The notes: generated by a model from the letters alone, not told the origin. Positions 61,301 to 63,986 are shown, numbered from the stretch's first letter. The stretch: DNA of 64,000 nt from Azospirillaceae bacterium (GCA_028281465.1 JANQJV010000277.1:1-64000); one strand, 5' to 3'. Translations and numbers: made by a program.

Positions 61301-63986
61301 ACGCCTTGGTCACCCCGCTCACGCGGTTGCCGGAAACGATGCCGCCCACCCCGAGACCCACCGCACCGAACAGCGCCGACGCCGTCGATTCCGAGGTGTT
61401 GCTGACTGTTGAATTGACGGAGGCGCGATTGTCGGCCGTGACAGACAGGGTCCCGCCGGCCGCGACGAGAGAGCCGACGACGGCGGCGACGGTGTCCCCC
61501 TCCGCGTCGGTGGCGTTGTCGTCGGCAAGGACAGTGTCGAGGAGGGAACTGTTGAAACCGGTGAGTTGCAAGCCTAAGGCATTGAAGGCAACCGCCACGC
61601 CGACAGCGGAGTTGGTGCCGCCGGTCACGGCCGCGCCCGCCTCCGCCCGCGCGTCGATCTCGCCGGCGTTGATCGCCGATACCGTGATGTCGCCGCTGGA
61701 CGTGGTCACGCTGCTGTCGGAGACAGTGGCGCTGACGCCTCCATAGACTTCGTTCCACGCCGCCGTTCCGCCGACGCTGAGCGAATAGGTGGTGCGCCAC
61801 CCCACCCCGCCCACGGTGTCCACGGTCACCAGAGCCGTGGTCTGCGCACCGACCGAAAGGTCGTTGGTCGCCTGGACGGATACGCTGCCAGCGACGAGCG
61901 TCGATTGCGCAACCTGGGCGGACACACCCTTATGGATGCGATTGGATGCGGTCGCCTGTTCCAGCTCGATGGCGGGGAACTGTCCGATATTGGCATAGAA
62001 GTCGGTCGACTGGGCCGAAAAGCTGGCTTGATCCACGGCGGAGACGCTGATGCCGTCGGCGGCCGTGACCGTCGATCCGGACAACAGCGCCTCGGTGCGT
62101 CCGGTCAGAACATTCGAAGCGTCCTTGGCGATGGCCATGGTGGTGGCCGTATTGGTCGCCGACAGGCTGAGTCCGCGCACATTCAACGTCGCATTCGTGA
62201 CCCGCGCCCGCACGTCGTCTCTGGTCACCTCGGTCCGGTGCGTGCCGGTCACCACCGAGTCCACCTTGCCCAGCACCCCACCATCGGCGCCGTCGGTGGC
62301 CAAGGCCTGCACGGTCACCAATCCCGCTCCGCTCAGGCCGAAGCTGCTGCCGGCGCTGCCCAGATAAGCCAGGGTGTCGCGGACCAGGGTGATCTGGCTC
62401 GCAGCGGCGTCCCAACCCGTCAGCGTGGTGAACAGGCTGTCCGCCGTCTTGATCTCGGTGGTGATGCCGGTCGCATCCTTGGCTTGGATCAGCAGACTGG
62501 ACGGTTCGCTCAGTGAAAGGGCACCGGTGCCGACGGTGATATCCGCGCCACCGGCTATGCCGGCCACCGTGCTCTGGTCGGACGTCACCGAAATCTGGGA
62601 GCTGGAGGTGTCCAAGGTGCGGAGGGCGAAGGTCGTCTCGGTCTCGGCCAATACCGACAGAGTCGACGCCTGAATCCGAGCCAATTCGCCCACGACGGCA
62701 CTGGCCACGGACTTGGATGACACCGTGAGGTTCGTGGTGAATCCGCTGTCGGAAAGCCCCACCACATTGTTCACGGCGGCCTTGAGAGTCACCGAACCTG
62801 AGGTGACGATCGACCCGTCTACAGCCACGCTGGCGGCGAGGTCCATGGTCGCCGACGTGCCGGCGTTGGCCGTGTTGGCATCCTCTGCGGCCAGAACGAT
62901 GTCGGCCTGCGAGGCTATGCTCTGCCCGGCCGGAACACGAATGGTCTCCGCCTCGACCGTGAGCGCGGTCGCCCCCAGATTGACGGATTGAATCGTCAGC
63001 GTGTCATGGCCGCCCAACCCGCGAATGGTCAGAGACGTGGTCGGCTTGACGAAGGTGATACTCTCGAAGGTCGACCCCGATACCGTCAGCGTCTCGCCGG
63101 GCCCCGCGGCGAGGACGGCATCGGAATCGTCCCCTTCGGTCAGCGTGATGACGCGGTTTGCCGTCATCGTATTGTCGACGATCGGCTCCAGCCCCGCATA
63201 GGTCAGCGCCCGGCCGTCCAAGGTGATCGTGCCGGAATGGGGGTCGTCGGCGGCGTATCCAATGGTTTCGAATGTGCCGCCGTCCAAGACCAAGGTATCG
63301 AAGCCCCGGTCCCCTCCGTCGACGACCCCGGAAATGTGTCCACCTGCTTCGATGACAAAAGTGTCGCGGTTATCCGCATCACCGATGAGATTCTCGATGT
63401 CCGAGAACCTGACCGAGCCAACCGAACCGGCTCCGTCCCCCATGACTGTCCAGGTCTGATCGGCCCCGACCACGACCAGATTGTCATTGCCGGCATTGCC
63501 GGCGATCTCCATGGCGTTATCGGTGCCGGCAAAGACGAAGCTGTCACCACTGCGTCCGCCGATGACCCGCTCGACGCCAGTCAGCGTGAACCATACGCCG
63601 TCGTCGCTCCTGGAAACGGTCCCGTCTGCATCGGTGACATAGCCGCCGAAGCCCACATTGAGCTTGCCCGAGGCGTGGGCAATGACGGTGACGGAGTCTC
63701 CGACGGACGAGAGATCGAGAACCTCGGACGCATTGTCGCTGGCGGTCGCCAGGGCTTGGAGGGCCGCGTTGCCCTGCACCACACCGGCCTGGACGTCCTC
63801 GACGGAATAGGAAATAGATCCATCGTTGGCGACAATGGTTCCTGGAGAGGACGGGATGGCTTGCTCTTCCTGCGCGGGGGCCACGAGCATCGGCACCACC
63901 ACCTGGGCAGCCGCGCCGGCTGGGTCGGCGGAGAGCAGGAGTCGGGGCTCGAGCATCTCAAGGGCAAAGTTGTTGCGAGCAGACAC
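27678..63986 (-). CDS. LEPR-XLL giant repetitive surface protein, at least 12102 residues, 5' end probably outside the window
   Basis: One uninterrupted frame of 36.3 kb ends in TAA at 27678. The first usable codon is GTG at 63986, but there is no ribosome binding site and the frame stays open to the window edge (RVRR precedes), so the true start probably lies outside. LEPRLLLSAD is at 12-21. Residues to about 310 contain a few degenerate calcium-toxin-like turns (GNAGNDNLVVVG). Then come beta-helix modules with a 708-residue internal duplication, a Gly/Val/Ala-rich tract (about 3430-4700), a helical segment near 5470, long beta-strand repeats, an aromatic non-repetitive island (about 8190-8780), more repeats, and a non-repetitive C-terminal domain of about 210 residues. 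A motif of the form YRYxG-DL-DYxD-W occurs 15 times before residue 6700. It is probably an adhesin or matrix fibre. No frameshift interrupts it. Confidence 0.9.
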   Translation of the reverse strand: MSARNNFALEMLEPRLLLSADPAGAAAQVVVPMLVAPAQEEQAIPSSPGTIVANDGSISYSVEDVQAGVVQGNAALQALATASDNASEVLDLSSVGDSVTVIAHASGKLNVGFGGYVTDADGTVSRSDDGVWFTLTGVERVIGGRSGDSFVFAGTDNAMEIAGNAGNDNLVVVGADQTWTVMGDGAGSVGSVRFSDIENLIGDADNRDTFVIEAGGHISGVVDGGDRGFDTLVLDGGTFETIGYAADDPHSGTITLDGRALTYAGLEPIVDNTMTANRVITLTEGDDSDAVLAAGPGETLTVSGSTFESITFVKPTTSLTIRGLGGHDTLTIQSVNLGATALTVEAETIRVPAGQSIASQADIVLAAEDANTANAGTSATMDLAASVAVDGSIVTSGSVTLKAAVNNVVGLSDSGFTTNLTVSSKSVASAVVGELARIQASTLSVLAETETTFALRTLDTSSSQISVTSDQSTVAGIAGGADITVGTGALSLSEPSSLLIQAKDATGITTEIKTADSLFTTLTGWDAAASQITLVRDTLAYLGSAGSSFGLSGAGLVTVQALATDGADGGVLGKVDSVVTGTHRTEVTRDDVRARVTNATLNVRGLSLSATNTATTMAIAKDASNVLTGRTEALLSGSTVTAADGISVSAVDQASFSAQSTDFYANIGQFPAIELEQATASNRIHKGVSAQVAQSTLVAGSVSVQATNDLSVGAQTTALVTVDTVGGVGWRTTYSLSVGGTAAWNEVYGGVSATVSDSSVTTSSGDITVSAINAGEIDARAEAGAAVTGGTNSAVGVAVAFNALGLQLTGFNSSLLDTVLADDNATDAEGDTVAAVVGSLVAAGGTLSVTADNRASVNSTVSNTSESTASALFGAVGLGVGGIVSGNRVSGVTKASIQETASNDRSIQAGGGIVVAATDSATIHSNVKLVSSSTTSNDGGLGLAKALVGLDQDAVSADFLSGDGSQRVRFGDVVKLADTYDANKGEGGGLYRYMGDDETVDLSSADYTDQDYWQRADEATLFAQGLNFDQSDSLAIGGLVVRNTVTSAVVAGIENATVTAGSVTVTADTTATIAATADATVSSSGGSAFGPGMSLAANGVIATNTVLSSADAQVSDSSLKTSGAVTVSASNASSVAAVTQAVISTGGNAAGVTLAFNSIGWANGTLIGDTIDALLGTSFGTAQPAKVSATITDTALDVGGALSVAASSTAQITATVSNDATSAASALIGASGMAMSGLLATNMVNADAEAFIRYSGTQQGSVSAGSVTVSATDASGIDADISMKAISSTTNDGGFSLLGSLIDQAIGDYSYTTNSGTRAVDNGETVRVGTGYENGGAVGGVYKFIGTSGGSINLGTEDFLDQTRWTRVSLETANDVIPSLGNLTGSNSVAMGGMVTRNAVQSGVTAHITNAQVVASGDVTVTANEAVALLSLVSALASASGGSAYGTGVTLAAQGVIATNAVLATASATVTRSAVTTSGDGKLAVTAANTSGIDATLNSAVSSGDTAVGVSLAFNTLGYENTNVFASALGALLGGDLVSEQPASVTASVTDTVLTIAGGITVQAESAAQLNATSSNAPESMASALFGASGASTSGLLTSNLVSSRATALIDGGPVQAGGNVTVAARDDAGVFANVKLVSASTTSNDGGVNVLRTLAQDVQSALSADFLPGDGSQRVRFGDVVRLSDTYDPDKGEGGGLYKFMGDDEMVDLSSADYTDQDYWQRVDVARLFPQGLNIDKSDSMAIGGLVVRNAVTSAVVASIENAAVTAGSVTVAADTMATITATADAMASSSGGSAFGSGTSLAVNGMIATNTVLSAADAHVSNSSLTTSGTVTVSAANTSSLAAVTQAVINSGGEAVGATLAFNSIGWADGNLITDTIDALLGTSFGTAQPAKVSATITDTALDVGGALAVTASSTAQIMATVSNDATSAASALINATGMAVSGVVATNMVNADAEAFIRYSGTQQGSVSAGSVTVSATDDAGIDADIGMKAISSTTNDGGASLLGSLIDQVLDGVSYTTNSGIRTVERGETVRIGTGYENGGVASGVYKFLGDDDTTIDLAGEDYRDVTRWTRVTRDNPSSAFLSLGNLTASDSIGAGGMVTRNDVRSGAVADIANARVVASGAVRVHAEETAQISVGAEGVASASGGSLFGAGITLAANATIATNLVLSSARATLTNSDVTVNGTGSLAVTAANTSVIDANINTSVTSGDTAVAATLAFNTLGWQSQTILFATLDTLLATSIGTPQTASVTATITNTALDIAGDITVRANSAAQLNATISNTAETEASALFGATGGAMGALLTSNMVFSSASAVIDYDQGTGTITAGGAVTVDASDKAGVYANTKLVSTASVTNDGGLFTVRDLFNAAETTDLSVYAADYRRTDGVRTLDYGDTVAVAAIIGGTPSWLFYRYLGDEASVDLTSANYSDTALWTPVSGYHTDDGSQNLFFGDRVRLAADYENGGTAGAIYEYMGPDGEAVDLSDTDYSDIGYWKEVSAGKYFLEGYNAADSDATTAGGLVVRNDVRSSVVSRIAHATVQAASVSVTSLEDATIKAVADGVVEAASGSGYGTGESNAYGGFITTNLVLGSATASIADSSVTTGNGDVTVGSQNTAFIESRNLASLISGGRAVGMTLSFNTVGWEAQNLLFQTVDTLLGTSAIGDAAPVSVTARIVESDVIAAGSVSVTAQSKAYIKSTIKNETEAVSTSVYDGETMTFGAIIASNLVNTDVRAEITSTTTPKTITAGAGETVGAGDVTVLAQDDTSITANTKLMSTSFTSSTGGLGIVLAWARLAMGLDYTDRSGVRDLTYGDLVQLDEVDYSTNQDVDSLAAGDRVALAFDIGGGVAGDVYEYVGSTTDPDDGPVILNDQDYSDTSLWKRVQGQAGNLYQFVGSRQTGVDLGAEDYEDGSRWVALSDTDPTDPLPGLKLNLTEASAPGFGGMVVRNDVRAAAAAVIEQAAVQAAGNILVKVEESAAIVAQDLSTVTSQGGSAFGSGTSLAINGVIATNMVLASAGARVTGSSLTTTDAGTVQVLADSTAEIRATISSQIESNGYSIGVTLAFNSIGFESQNALFNTLDALFGTRIGDEAPVAVTAVMANTHVDAAGAITVRAVSNDRIQADIETSAHSLSVVPGGDSKTIAVGAVVALNRLSTQTDAHVADTTANNSLRSHAGDISVIADDSDIIEAWVGTSSSAIGAGVGSGTGVAVGITTARNWVRNDVTAHISSSGSAAGGAVTADGGGVSVAATRTTVIDATASASSIGLAASIDGGVAVSGGGVLSFNSILGRTSAYIQGRTVSATGGDVVVRADDASHINALVRASAVSVAISGKTSPGVALGLSVARNVIGWESESVSADHTSSSTPSTLTAGQTVRVDDGPLAGAVYRYIGPTQSDPELGAANYYDTSLWTQVDLTKDAAQTYAYLSGTSVDTSGAVRVSASGESAIQAKVQALAVGVAASAKTGVGVSVAGVYVNNSIASDVQAYVDGGGQLHGSDITISAEDGSGIGAVAGAASVAASLAGSSAVSVSIGLSLAFNAIDTRVDAHIANVADVVGTGAVSVTAVSQGRPLFNTTWTQLGVSAADLDDAAVADPDNGDTESVDEATVDAAGDLATLMALADVFAAEGETLPSAESVRVDWTYFSTEGDTAIETGERVKLDRGYANGGTGGAVYEYRGDAATLDLSAIDYTDTSNWTLVQPELKLSILEAGKGWMLVTGDGSAYSLRLSATDPNRIDVATSNINALSSAASLGVGVAGTTGVAVSGGGAVAVNSIQNATRAHVDDSSVTAQSLTIDASATTTINALVVAASASLGAGGTTGVGVSIGVSVARNLINEQDPGDGTRAGVQAQLTGSSVTASGNLSVSATANQVIQSGVFAGSAALAGGGTVGVAASGSGVSVENRIGGLIEALIDGDGGGVISASGIRVVATDTSIISAFAGAASLAASLGGTAGVSLSVGVALATNVIAHDVEAGIVDVSQGVTAGTAGVTVQASEKASIDATAAAASLALGLGGTAGIGVSGAGAQARNVILTTTSAVVDGSTIAGSGAVTVTAADAAAIRALILAVSVGAGVGGTAGVGASIGAAVAENLQGYDENGSAAQAGVQAHVKDSAVDVQGALSISAVSAQSIEAVVLAGSVAIAAGGTAGVGLGGSGVSVRNKIGGQTRASISGGDGVRATSVTVRAKDTATIDAAAGAASLSAALGGVAGVSLAVGVALAENVIANTVEASILNAGSGVTSTTGAITVTADRQATITATAAAAAMGIGLGGVAGVALSGAGADARNLIQGGTTALVEGSVLTSAGVVTVDARNAATIDASIATASISAGGGGVAGVGASIGISLARNIIGWSVDPSTAYDYTTDQDPARITTGTTVKILNGVRAGEVYRYIGTTDIARPAEDDGNYLLTQDYANRDLWQRVDLVRSATPVHASVKTSSVTATGALAVTATAQQSISALVKAGSVAIAGGGVAGVGLAGAGAGADNTIEVTVRAAIEGDGTGTITAGSIAVTASDTSTIAATVGTASLAAGFGTVGVAVAVGISLANNAISNAVSAIIDDAGSVTTTSGDLTVAASEAATIDATAVAASASVGVGFVGVGFAGAGADAENTIHTITDAHVADSAVTTHGAMSVTAANTASVDALVASLAAGIGGGTVGVGVAIGSATAENTIGGTSHGQPLSAVLAYISGSTVGAGGDLTVSATDNDTIDAHVDAGSVAIGGGAIAAAAAGVGTSARNTSAVTVRAAIVSTPAGGAITVAGDVSVSANESSTIDATALAASVAASFGLLGGSVSIGLALGENIIANTVAALIDGATVSTTDSGDVSVTARDTATITAGAAATAIAASFSLGATIAGGGVAITASVIDATSAIINNSGLDVAGDLTVLADSSASAEAKGLATAVSYGLIAAAESGSVSTVTLTPTTVAAIDNSTVAVVGTVVVDAEADLDGLTSAIGLSVSTGVSVGLSMATTTGGGAVNARLGDNTNLAATSLRIGAIATDTLLAQSQASSGALLLAAAGTQAKVVDNLAVTATVGKGANVSVVGFDLQASHTQSVDSKADAHSLGLAAGTGASVTNTLTGTADVVVGDGAVVDAQNISIGANNVALKSVFSNEGAQNIYSGSAGLANVSVIKSTTEFGSAGDRFRARVTIGDGATLRALGSKATPARFDVSALTDVTAFDNVKVEGVSGFGISYAESEIAAYTRSGIVVGASTLENESGDLYLTTRSISDVNPGANLFAASAISGFGGATATGLADADNRITATNSKIKANTVYLLAGVDRDGNVNILDGYANTEITMASLLPNVVNPDPDLTITEGNTITLAGTTKVQSLTNTYLRTVEGFGGDDRGTTAGNMLSLSLVPYGSTLDDRTVVTSTNTLVMLDDAKVEAALNNQTLIHILPVSVAGEGGQQDVPFDVDRIGTRLTADELTALNLDSSIEYEYAAIDMSAISDQTELVAALSDKFYVIKPVEVAAPTLAYANVQNLLLQQRETIVGWMTSHANNAEAIARYQVQLDQVNDALDALGLIETVDTPSGPVEVVSQELDQLFLDLPGVTAAPGSIFIDAASTSEEALVPLIGDRLIARAGARIDIFNNTPFSVRVGDAVIEDSTRIVPVNGQLVSFAAGSVYFNNGALNSSGDALASTIQIVQDSLPASQYDLGGLSAFSGTQDLYTVGSIVNEDGAVTIRNTRGNINVSGELRASTVDIVSAGDFNLNIEGWQHVKDPRTYIDYTRLRNLVYNEDGNPSHVAFTSLDQVADLRHGIETEARILAMGSVTITAEYLNINGTIQSGVSDLVLNIDASFAPTRSVSFLDQTAGDSANSIESLQNNPAVAIAGVDFGAPNVPFSSYFDASRQAIVVEQLTPAAGRINLTGQVFSTGNGKLVVADGSPHIEINNLSTYTLVLEGIDSTNETPGEIIITDTSTLKRSEYAVKNDKVEQTDYQGTSVVVDGVPSISYEQVGSAVEHEIGTAEGISHNPTEGLYYVWTEGQEKTEVEIRKYEKNSFNLIGFDWDFLVADDSYVRRSVEFRDEKPLLESEALIAAASALLPSYADGAVAAIGYLRISDETVDLVSNVTQVLNVTNNQVFLYIGANASVRLPDADFTDAQTWQYVETLGASEAESWHSPSQNKYDSDFVNYTFAEESWTTGGGWLRKKTVHLETTTSMGQKDYYTFALKADYPISIDVAQSGLAAGIFVNTGGDLVISGDLKVTDGSTTAAGNQTPDARIELTAGGSVTTSDGVAIYGDAPKIVAGGSVTMLVEGNKGELNVSAGGDISVTAFSLDNQTSSLVIGEVVSNQGDVILHAVDGLTGTDATLRGNRIELDARNGYVEATVDSDSLGQDSGGIAVLAKTGIEITETAGDLRLVAPTAWADATVSVIATEGAVVLETVDGAILDAVYENPTVDANAQLDADQVQAFEDQNVSNAELRRRYALSPGLMQFLYPHAPMGGLGGQTTSEEMNVSGTDVTLKAGGGANGMVGSVSGILTIDSPQNFDTLSLEQLQALSNASPADIIGVSYELYEYLGTTTTTDLTRVRLVQNQTLVKDLATDTVYRYVGTNDAEAYLPDVTYADNAAWEATSIDAQSFAQDVDQNRFVSDYKNQRQFADTGLWRKITTDVVTNNDRTTQDTAALSTGNTVRVQYTSAEYGLYRYLGAAATLDLTQEEFGDTTRWQKLTSSTVVETDGGTQALAQGALVANKFVVESVTLQVWDDVEVRASGLFYASGDRIAVQSNDSLTIDQVIAGGDLRVVAQNDIILRAGNEILARQEDSNIYVEAGGILHVEESAAITAGAAFETVDDTPVPYVTGEQSTIQLVSGREMWIGGTLTASRDITLNVGTAENDFAEYFDSIPGLTLFSAAPDATVMTDLGSGSVNATLRTAFSANEIALGDTVAVRTITETQRWELTDTDGNQYVVVASDLDSDGTVDSIDVQDPGYLLGHRGFGFLLTGTITTLSTDADLHIEAEDDLIFRGNIDLVGAKSDLQLESYKWIYWEGKAAVAGDISLYGGINLSGIERIDKGGANSDGVSVYVADTSTLIAPTVGSDIRVYGSQDVILNGSVVAGGTIGTDGVTLNGPDSTITVNAGQRLAINAALVAAKAVTAEGGVPGSDDNGMSVVIGTAAGLTAQGWTSDDSGGTVTVTGANDVHMMGRILSGGTVSQTFSSGGALLSETIVWSAETSAVTLSAGGLLSIGGQATTQTGDSVAVGGVIRASHSVTLTGGGDEDGMGVRLPGAAEVIVHDADGSITVSSGADADILGLLVSGGDVVEQRDADGGYLGRAITMYNGKSTLSVQAAHQVRIGLDLKAGGTLDVTGGVDPDDGSSPHAGNGLVILGTATLQTVGEDSTLTVSASGPMRLLASAWTRELVATGWTERASGILSGDVSLHVQMTKGALTLDGTVMLTAAATSDNTGLADLISDLQSAITAAVFTVTASTDTTVAVGSMQHLSADDLTVRLRDGRLMLTSLYDFTVKTEGSTGAGRIGFTGVAAADRAASTRYAIQATAAGSVVNIGNPDGGNDKIYVASEVLAYQGITVTGGEDEGETLDVDKTGLLMTTKGSITIDPGQGGVFAGTAMAQGTRSDIAVEGDGAFNLSGTLQAQHDITILAGSFSSTATAVTKAQDDGGRLTLGSYGDVTIDSTFGADLPTLRSLTIRSVTGSVTITKEAGVIETGAELLIQGKTVDISGVLRSTRATANPNDYEVTIEAEDTVLIQGDIDLAGSLSIVSRGTVQVINTTLIVDDAGQRLHIEASGDVLVGDTNPTQGQSQSTAVLIRADAAIDIETQGIVAVASDSALETVADDSAMTIDARAVALVGDLRAGRTGTDTWRGRDATLTVVASESVVVGGQGLDETSNLVDRGGNMIASGLLRISAGRDANGIGLAVTAGSKVEVDPTGNGQWSPTSPGRIDIDSDGAVQVRGLISAVDTGADIVVSSTDMVLVDGLIIANDTVTISGGENVTTGVGLWISEVVFDGDTRVSGGTVATHAGGSIDLSASAKVMIDGVVGQLTGSAADTVTITVSSGRDAITVSGFVDAADSLVLSGPAVNVMAGGRVKAWADASTLRLQGSTQVYVEGTGQVEADKLVHLLGGSIVVDGSVSDRATDGRVLINAEDEAAIGGIVQSQNRIEVNAGISLGASLDTLLGTINAADLFGGVVNIVGQGNLSAPNDVVVQAGNDVAITSDASVAGDRRVSQPIISTVSRTIIEVTGYRDVKIGTFDVKEVTLVPTTGLERVGSTMVKVGSEYHTMDVTLTQVGYYKAQGQLFREYFVEGVDYKNADIDWSGVGAVLGLGSVSAPANDYRDAGYKSFEQLSDDQRSVVLSSLGYMPLYDFAYTNAKIHKTINGTPSVDDWTPDWAGSTDIVIYRVDVDGWRDKFIRMPKGAQADVLNVVSQGETRYLTGDTSLNGDGDGTWVSAAEQPTGELVARYEDTAKVLYTQIHSDHTALTQADYRESDDDGKAEDRWTVAYQVDTGTRTYQIADGAAQNTFNSSLDWIPMWAWSTDDLPQDDALKDANDVFIYAPDGYTGDTSSIANQASVDSREIKVGISEQRLFNVKIVLTQATVYANTEWGDDEPYFDMWVTLGGATHHYRSPEGNDERSTFHPNHVFFDWAGLASNTHLRVTYKVQEADGGLTGGDDFILEGSWVANGGQTIPTQSVFLNPHHHGGGNDGGYIDIFLNIESSAYWQKINDLTETFNDYTYDWTSQTHEVRDQRTQLSYAWTGQTHDLYDRRDVYEERDQVREVETTKTYTQWGKVANTSEDTQLVSERTYQDGALTPYSAYSTQAITSAQVTVTTGRDVAVGGLVSATDGALTVTAGRDLTVQGAQIDQETLASLSQLSAPEKIVLSAGRDLTIGDAAEVWTTSKTAGTLSFSAARHGILGGTVKTVQTIDVSAGRNVTLSGIATATTSITVTAGDNDAGDGAVTGDIEADLQADAITVSAGRFGGGITLIESALTATDTVTLTATSGVITQASTEIPLWETGMITANSLVADAERGITVNTSVATVDLDVTDSGDITLNNAGDLDLTKVTATNGTITVTNAGDVIATSVTTEGTTDRNDIIIHTVQWDEATADLSLVSVAAGGRGDVTLDVEGTITQPTAASPIVADALGVTVRGSLTLSTSVESVSVQTTAAGSVSITQTGTKALTLDKVVVLDGSLTVKAGGTVDLADVALATNADANDITVTTDGDILVRFVSAGTYADSDIGDVTALGDVSLTSTAGQITETFTDDDVDLVADSLVLSAATGITDLEIAANVLTSVQTTAGDISLYESDGVGEIFTGLTVLSVGAAKTAGATATIQSAGDLIVGTTTATQAAVTADTIRLVSTAGNLQVVQPASGAALDYNSAVAFNAAQVLKLYTFFNAPDLIEYRAGDAFDFVLPTAISSKSVILDSGTVLSISGTVTADELLELNSGTNVFISGDIVAGDGTIDSVIITARGVTDVKGAVDTNNTGSVTASTQESGFVDIDSTGIDASNFEIRALRDITVELTDDFSLTGFIGGLDGFTPASNVTLTTAGTLTLEGGIIFADQTAGTLTMRANDVVSDTASVVVAHGLDIETTGGVTLNSLVATARIESTSAGNILLNESDDIVLTEVIANDGSISISAGSDLSATLVRTTVDAAGNDITLKATNTLYVGTVEAGFAAGAQKSHASVTLDAAGAVKELAAYDDAADAVGYNVTVLGTATLRDVSRPDVNGDLSDDVEVFAISAGGATTGASEISGGGGIPTTVAGDYVLIASDHSGDVSLSVDGSLKVVDLPTHDGETIDLSAGQSMVVVSPLNVGNSATITLAAGGSMTLGGLVTAGRLNITAGDDLTVTTEVGSLQVTMNGAGDLTVFQTGALSVTSIAMGGGNLTLRADSGISIGSITGTAGEVSLTTTNGDISIGSLAGAGAVTLSAANGSISGSIEADTLSITAGGAVTLTEADGVTVTSLTQNQAGAAVSIVTTAGALTVDSAIRLSGAAAVTLQAGGALALSGAIVTGSGAVALTAGTSMTLGVDADVTATSGGVSFNAGGALTMADGTVIEAGSGAITLTAGGAVTVGKLRTTASDILAITAGGAVLDAGDSPSDVAAANATLKITAVGGIGSGNALETTVAALELSNSGGGDIWVEETDGVSVSRIDQSAAGNVTVETVAGAITVASGGISATSGAVTVYAGGTGHTGVAVGGAIATTGGGVSITAEAGDVTFGADVTVLGAGGIDVTATLGSILNAPSATTWRQVDGRFDSAIEWAMSNGLFTIDATTGVITVSGASAGDPLADGTVLRTAADPYLRTSDGEMTLTARNAIGAPVSGFTYSPLSLLVDANLLTLNSAERNAVKVLTAESVQLKGSGEGAGSRGGATNVVSLSGEQVINSAVDGAGDNIGIVADDITINDRVRSAGAELHLTTRTATRDIVVGTVSAGATGAMYLDSTEIGNLQNGFSQIVIGSATATNHITIGDAASPTTAVTFQDTLVLRQKTGGSGHVSIMGNLTTTSGASIYIYGSGQTTTLAADINNGGDLLISDSIEVTGARSVTAAGTIQLGGDATHLLGGDNVAGDDTLTLAAGVGSAIQITGPVGSVDALEGFTITQAGDVTFDSTVVVAGNLSITATGTVWFKGGLTIQNGGSLTINGAAVAQFDGSVSVAGNILIEADEIDFNGGAGSVAGTQTITLRPTTASMSIDLAAPTGEVATNLNLTVADIQALQDGFSSIVIGRVDSTTGHAETATSAGRVRIGALTGTAVFTDPTSIYGGSIDVVDYTDVNQTFATTDTLTLDAVDTITLNNTTEVGAGGTQNATFFASTGRIRQVADASDGDSAETVRAATLTAEASEDISLSWTQLEVIDAKVNGTSGNITVNEVAAGGNISVNRLLQDNAAGTGNITLTTTSGTITVLGTGSGIVTSGTGAIDVTTAGTTMDLTVNQVVTSTTGTITLTATGTLTNTAVISGSGQTQIDFTAAAVNQQANITSAGGTVTGRATTGAITMADGTRTVSVIAAGDTGEVSLTAQTNVLVSVVEADLSINITASTGAITDNLTAETSNLIGGDASGGVTAVTLTAATGIGTSADYLNTSIASLTYTLTGVGGGFVHETDGLVVTAGGLNAEGASGTLNTVVDAGQLQVLGQVGVRSTATGQIRLETVSGSIDLQATVLAGRGYVSVLATGGNIAQNTGGHLESTGASGSIDVDAVAAANVGGNVTITDGVHARTDGGNIRYRGTNLLTLTGISASTGTVSLISTAGSVVDGGDSAVDVSAANLRLAASAGGVGTGSNHFDISVTSVSGLAAAGGLFLSETDAIQVAAVSGTVQRVTTLDTLSPQTDAAQSDLITTNGGAIVLVAGGTVTVTDGGDADALGVQAAGAGTVLLSSTGADVAIQSGVDGGSGHVSLQAATSVTQTATGDMVTGGTGTIDVEAGTFITMADGATTRTAGGNIRYAAADTITLTGLDAATGLVSLTTASGSIRDAGTATTDVVASGVRLSAAAAGQGVALAGDHLDIDADRVTALGDSAGIFLSEATAVSVAAVGPVSVNRVGSDAAIASTPTDAAQSDLITTNGGAIVLQAVGALTVTEGADTVDDVGVQAAGTGNLLLRSTGASVALMGKIDGGSGHVTVIAASQITQSGIADIVTLGTGTIDVEAGTSLTMADGAMAQTANQDIRYQALTGDLTVELLDAGTAFVKILAGGSIVDEESSGDTMVDVVALGVFMQAGIGIGASSNHIETMVATLALKAGTGGAYISESDDVTITHVSVTVERVGSHASATTQSGGWSDLTTTAGGNIEVLAGGSITVDPGTVTADNLGVQAMGGGFVRVVADNWFLQNANILTDGGSIETEALSGTNIMAAGTYARTAGGDIHYRARDSLRLAVLDARGTEGSAGNLQVVSMSNDTLRDSDGDRSINVYGHALTIVGRGPVFGTQGVDRGAYQPAFDAALESEISSLYLATNDNLGQGWIRRNHVSATTFGYLEEFQTVYLQVVNNKDMSSSTRNALLNTLDAEATMTQLATECYFSVATWFRSIDLSYQDTYIRPDVDALNLVAGFFNGPSTLENPNERADVQSLIPEPRSEFAGLDSEQDIEGYEAAELFDLSMFENTTRAIGLGPGQIGQFNAINENRPFVFWIEEMAL
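37640..39420 (-). other. non-repetitive aromatic-rich island in the giant protein
   Basis: Residues of about 8190-8780 break the repeat pattern. They are rich in Tyr, Trp, Asp and His, for example YFDMWVTLGGATHHYRSPEG, NPHHHGGGNDGG and SYAWTGQTHDLYDRRD. The composition and length suit one or more folded globular domains, possibly beta-sandwiches, set on the stalk. I do not recognise the family. The last part (about 8690-8750) is charged and repetitive around the word QTHD/RDQ. Confidence 0.65.
49900..53700 (-). repeat. Gly/Val/Ala-rich tandem repeats within the giant protein
   Basis: The coding sequence consists of repeats of roughly 60-75 residues built around a core such as GLGGTAGVGVSGAGA or ALGGVAGVSLAVGVALAENV, alternating with strands like ATIDATAAAAS. 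The alternation of small hydrophobic and glycine residues suits a tightly wound beta-solenoid with a smooth face. The tract corresponds to residues of about 3430-4700. Two YRYxG motifs interrupt it, at about 52.96 and 50.82 kb. Confidence 0.7.
56873..58996 (-). repeat. internal duplication, copy 2 (708 codons)
   Basis: This is the partner of the segment to its right. The first 1.2 kb of each unit (57.8-59.0 kb here) is nearly identical to copy 1 at the protein level. The remainder is clearly homologous but more diverged, for example SLGNLTASDS against SLGNLTGSNS. More distant versions of the unit continue to the left toward about 54.7 kb, so this is the youngest step of a longer amplification. 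Confidence 0.8.
58997..61120 (-). repeat. internal duplication, copy 1 (708 codons)
   Basis: This segment of the giant gene is repeated in the adjacent segment at a constant offset of 2124 bp. Matched anchors are ctgccagtag at 60945 and 58821, gtatcctgtg at 59991 and 57867, and aaatctgcgc at 61111 and 58987. The equal offsets mean no net insertion or deletion between copies over this span. Protein anchors such as KVSATITDTALDVGGAL and AEAFIRYSGTQQGSVSAGSV are identical in both. Each copy begins with a YRYxG-DYxD-W motif. Confidence 0.9.
63924..63953 (-). other. N-terminal LEPR-XLL motif in the giant protein
   Basis: Residues 12-21 from the GTG read LEPRLLLSAD, an exact match to the LEPR-XLL pattern found near the N-terminus of very large repetitive bacterial proteins. 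A basic stretch upstream (RVRR, then SARNN) continues to the window edge. The related motif in the caspase-like protein is LEPRYMFDAA. It is presumed to be a sorting or export signal. Confidence 0.85.
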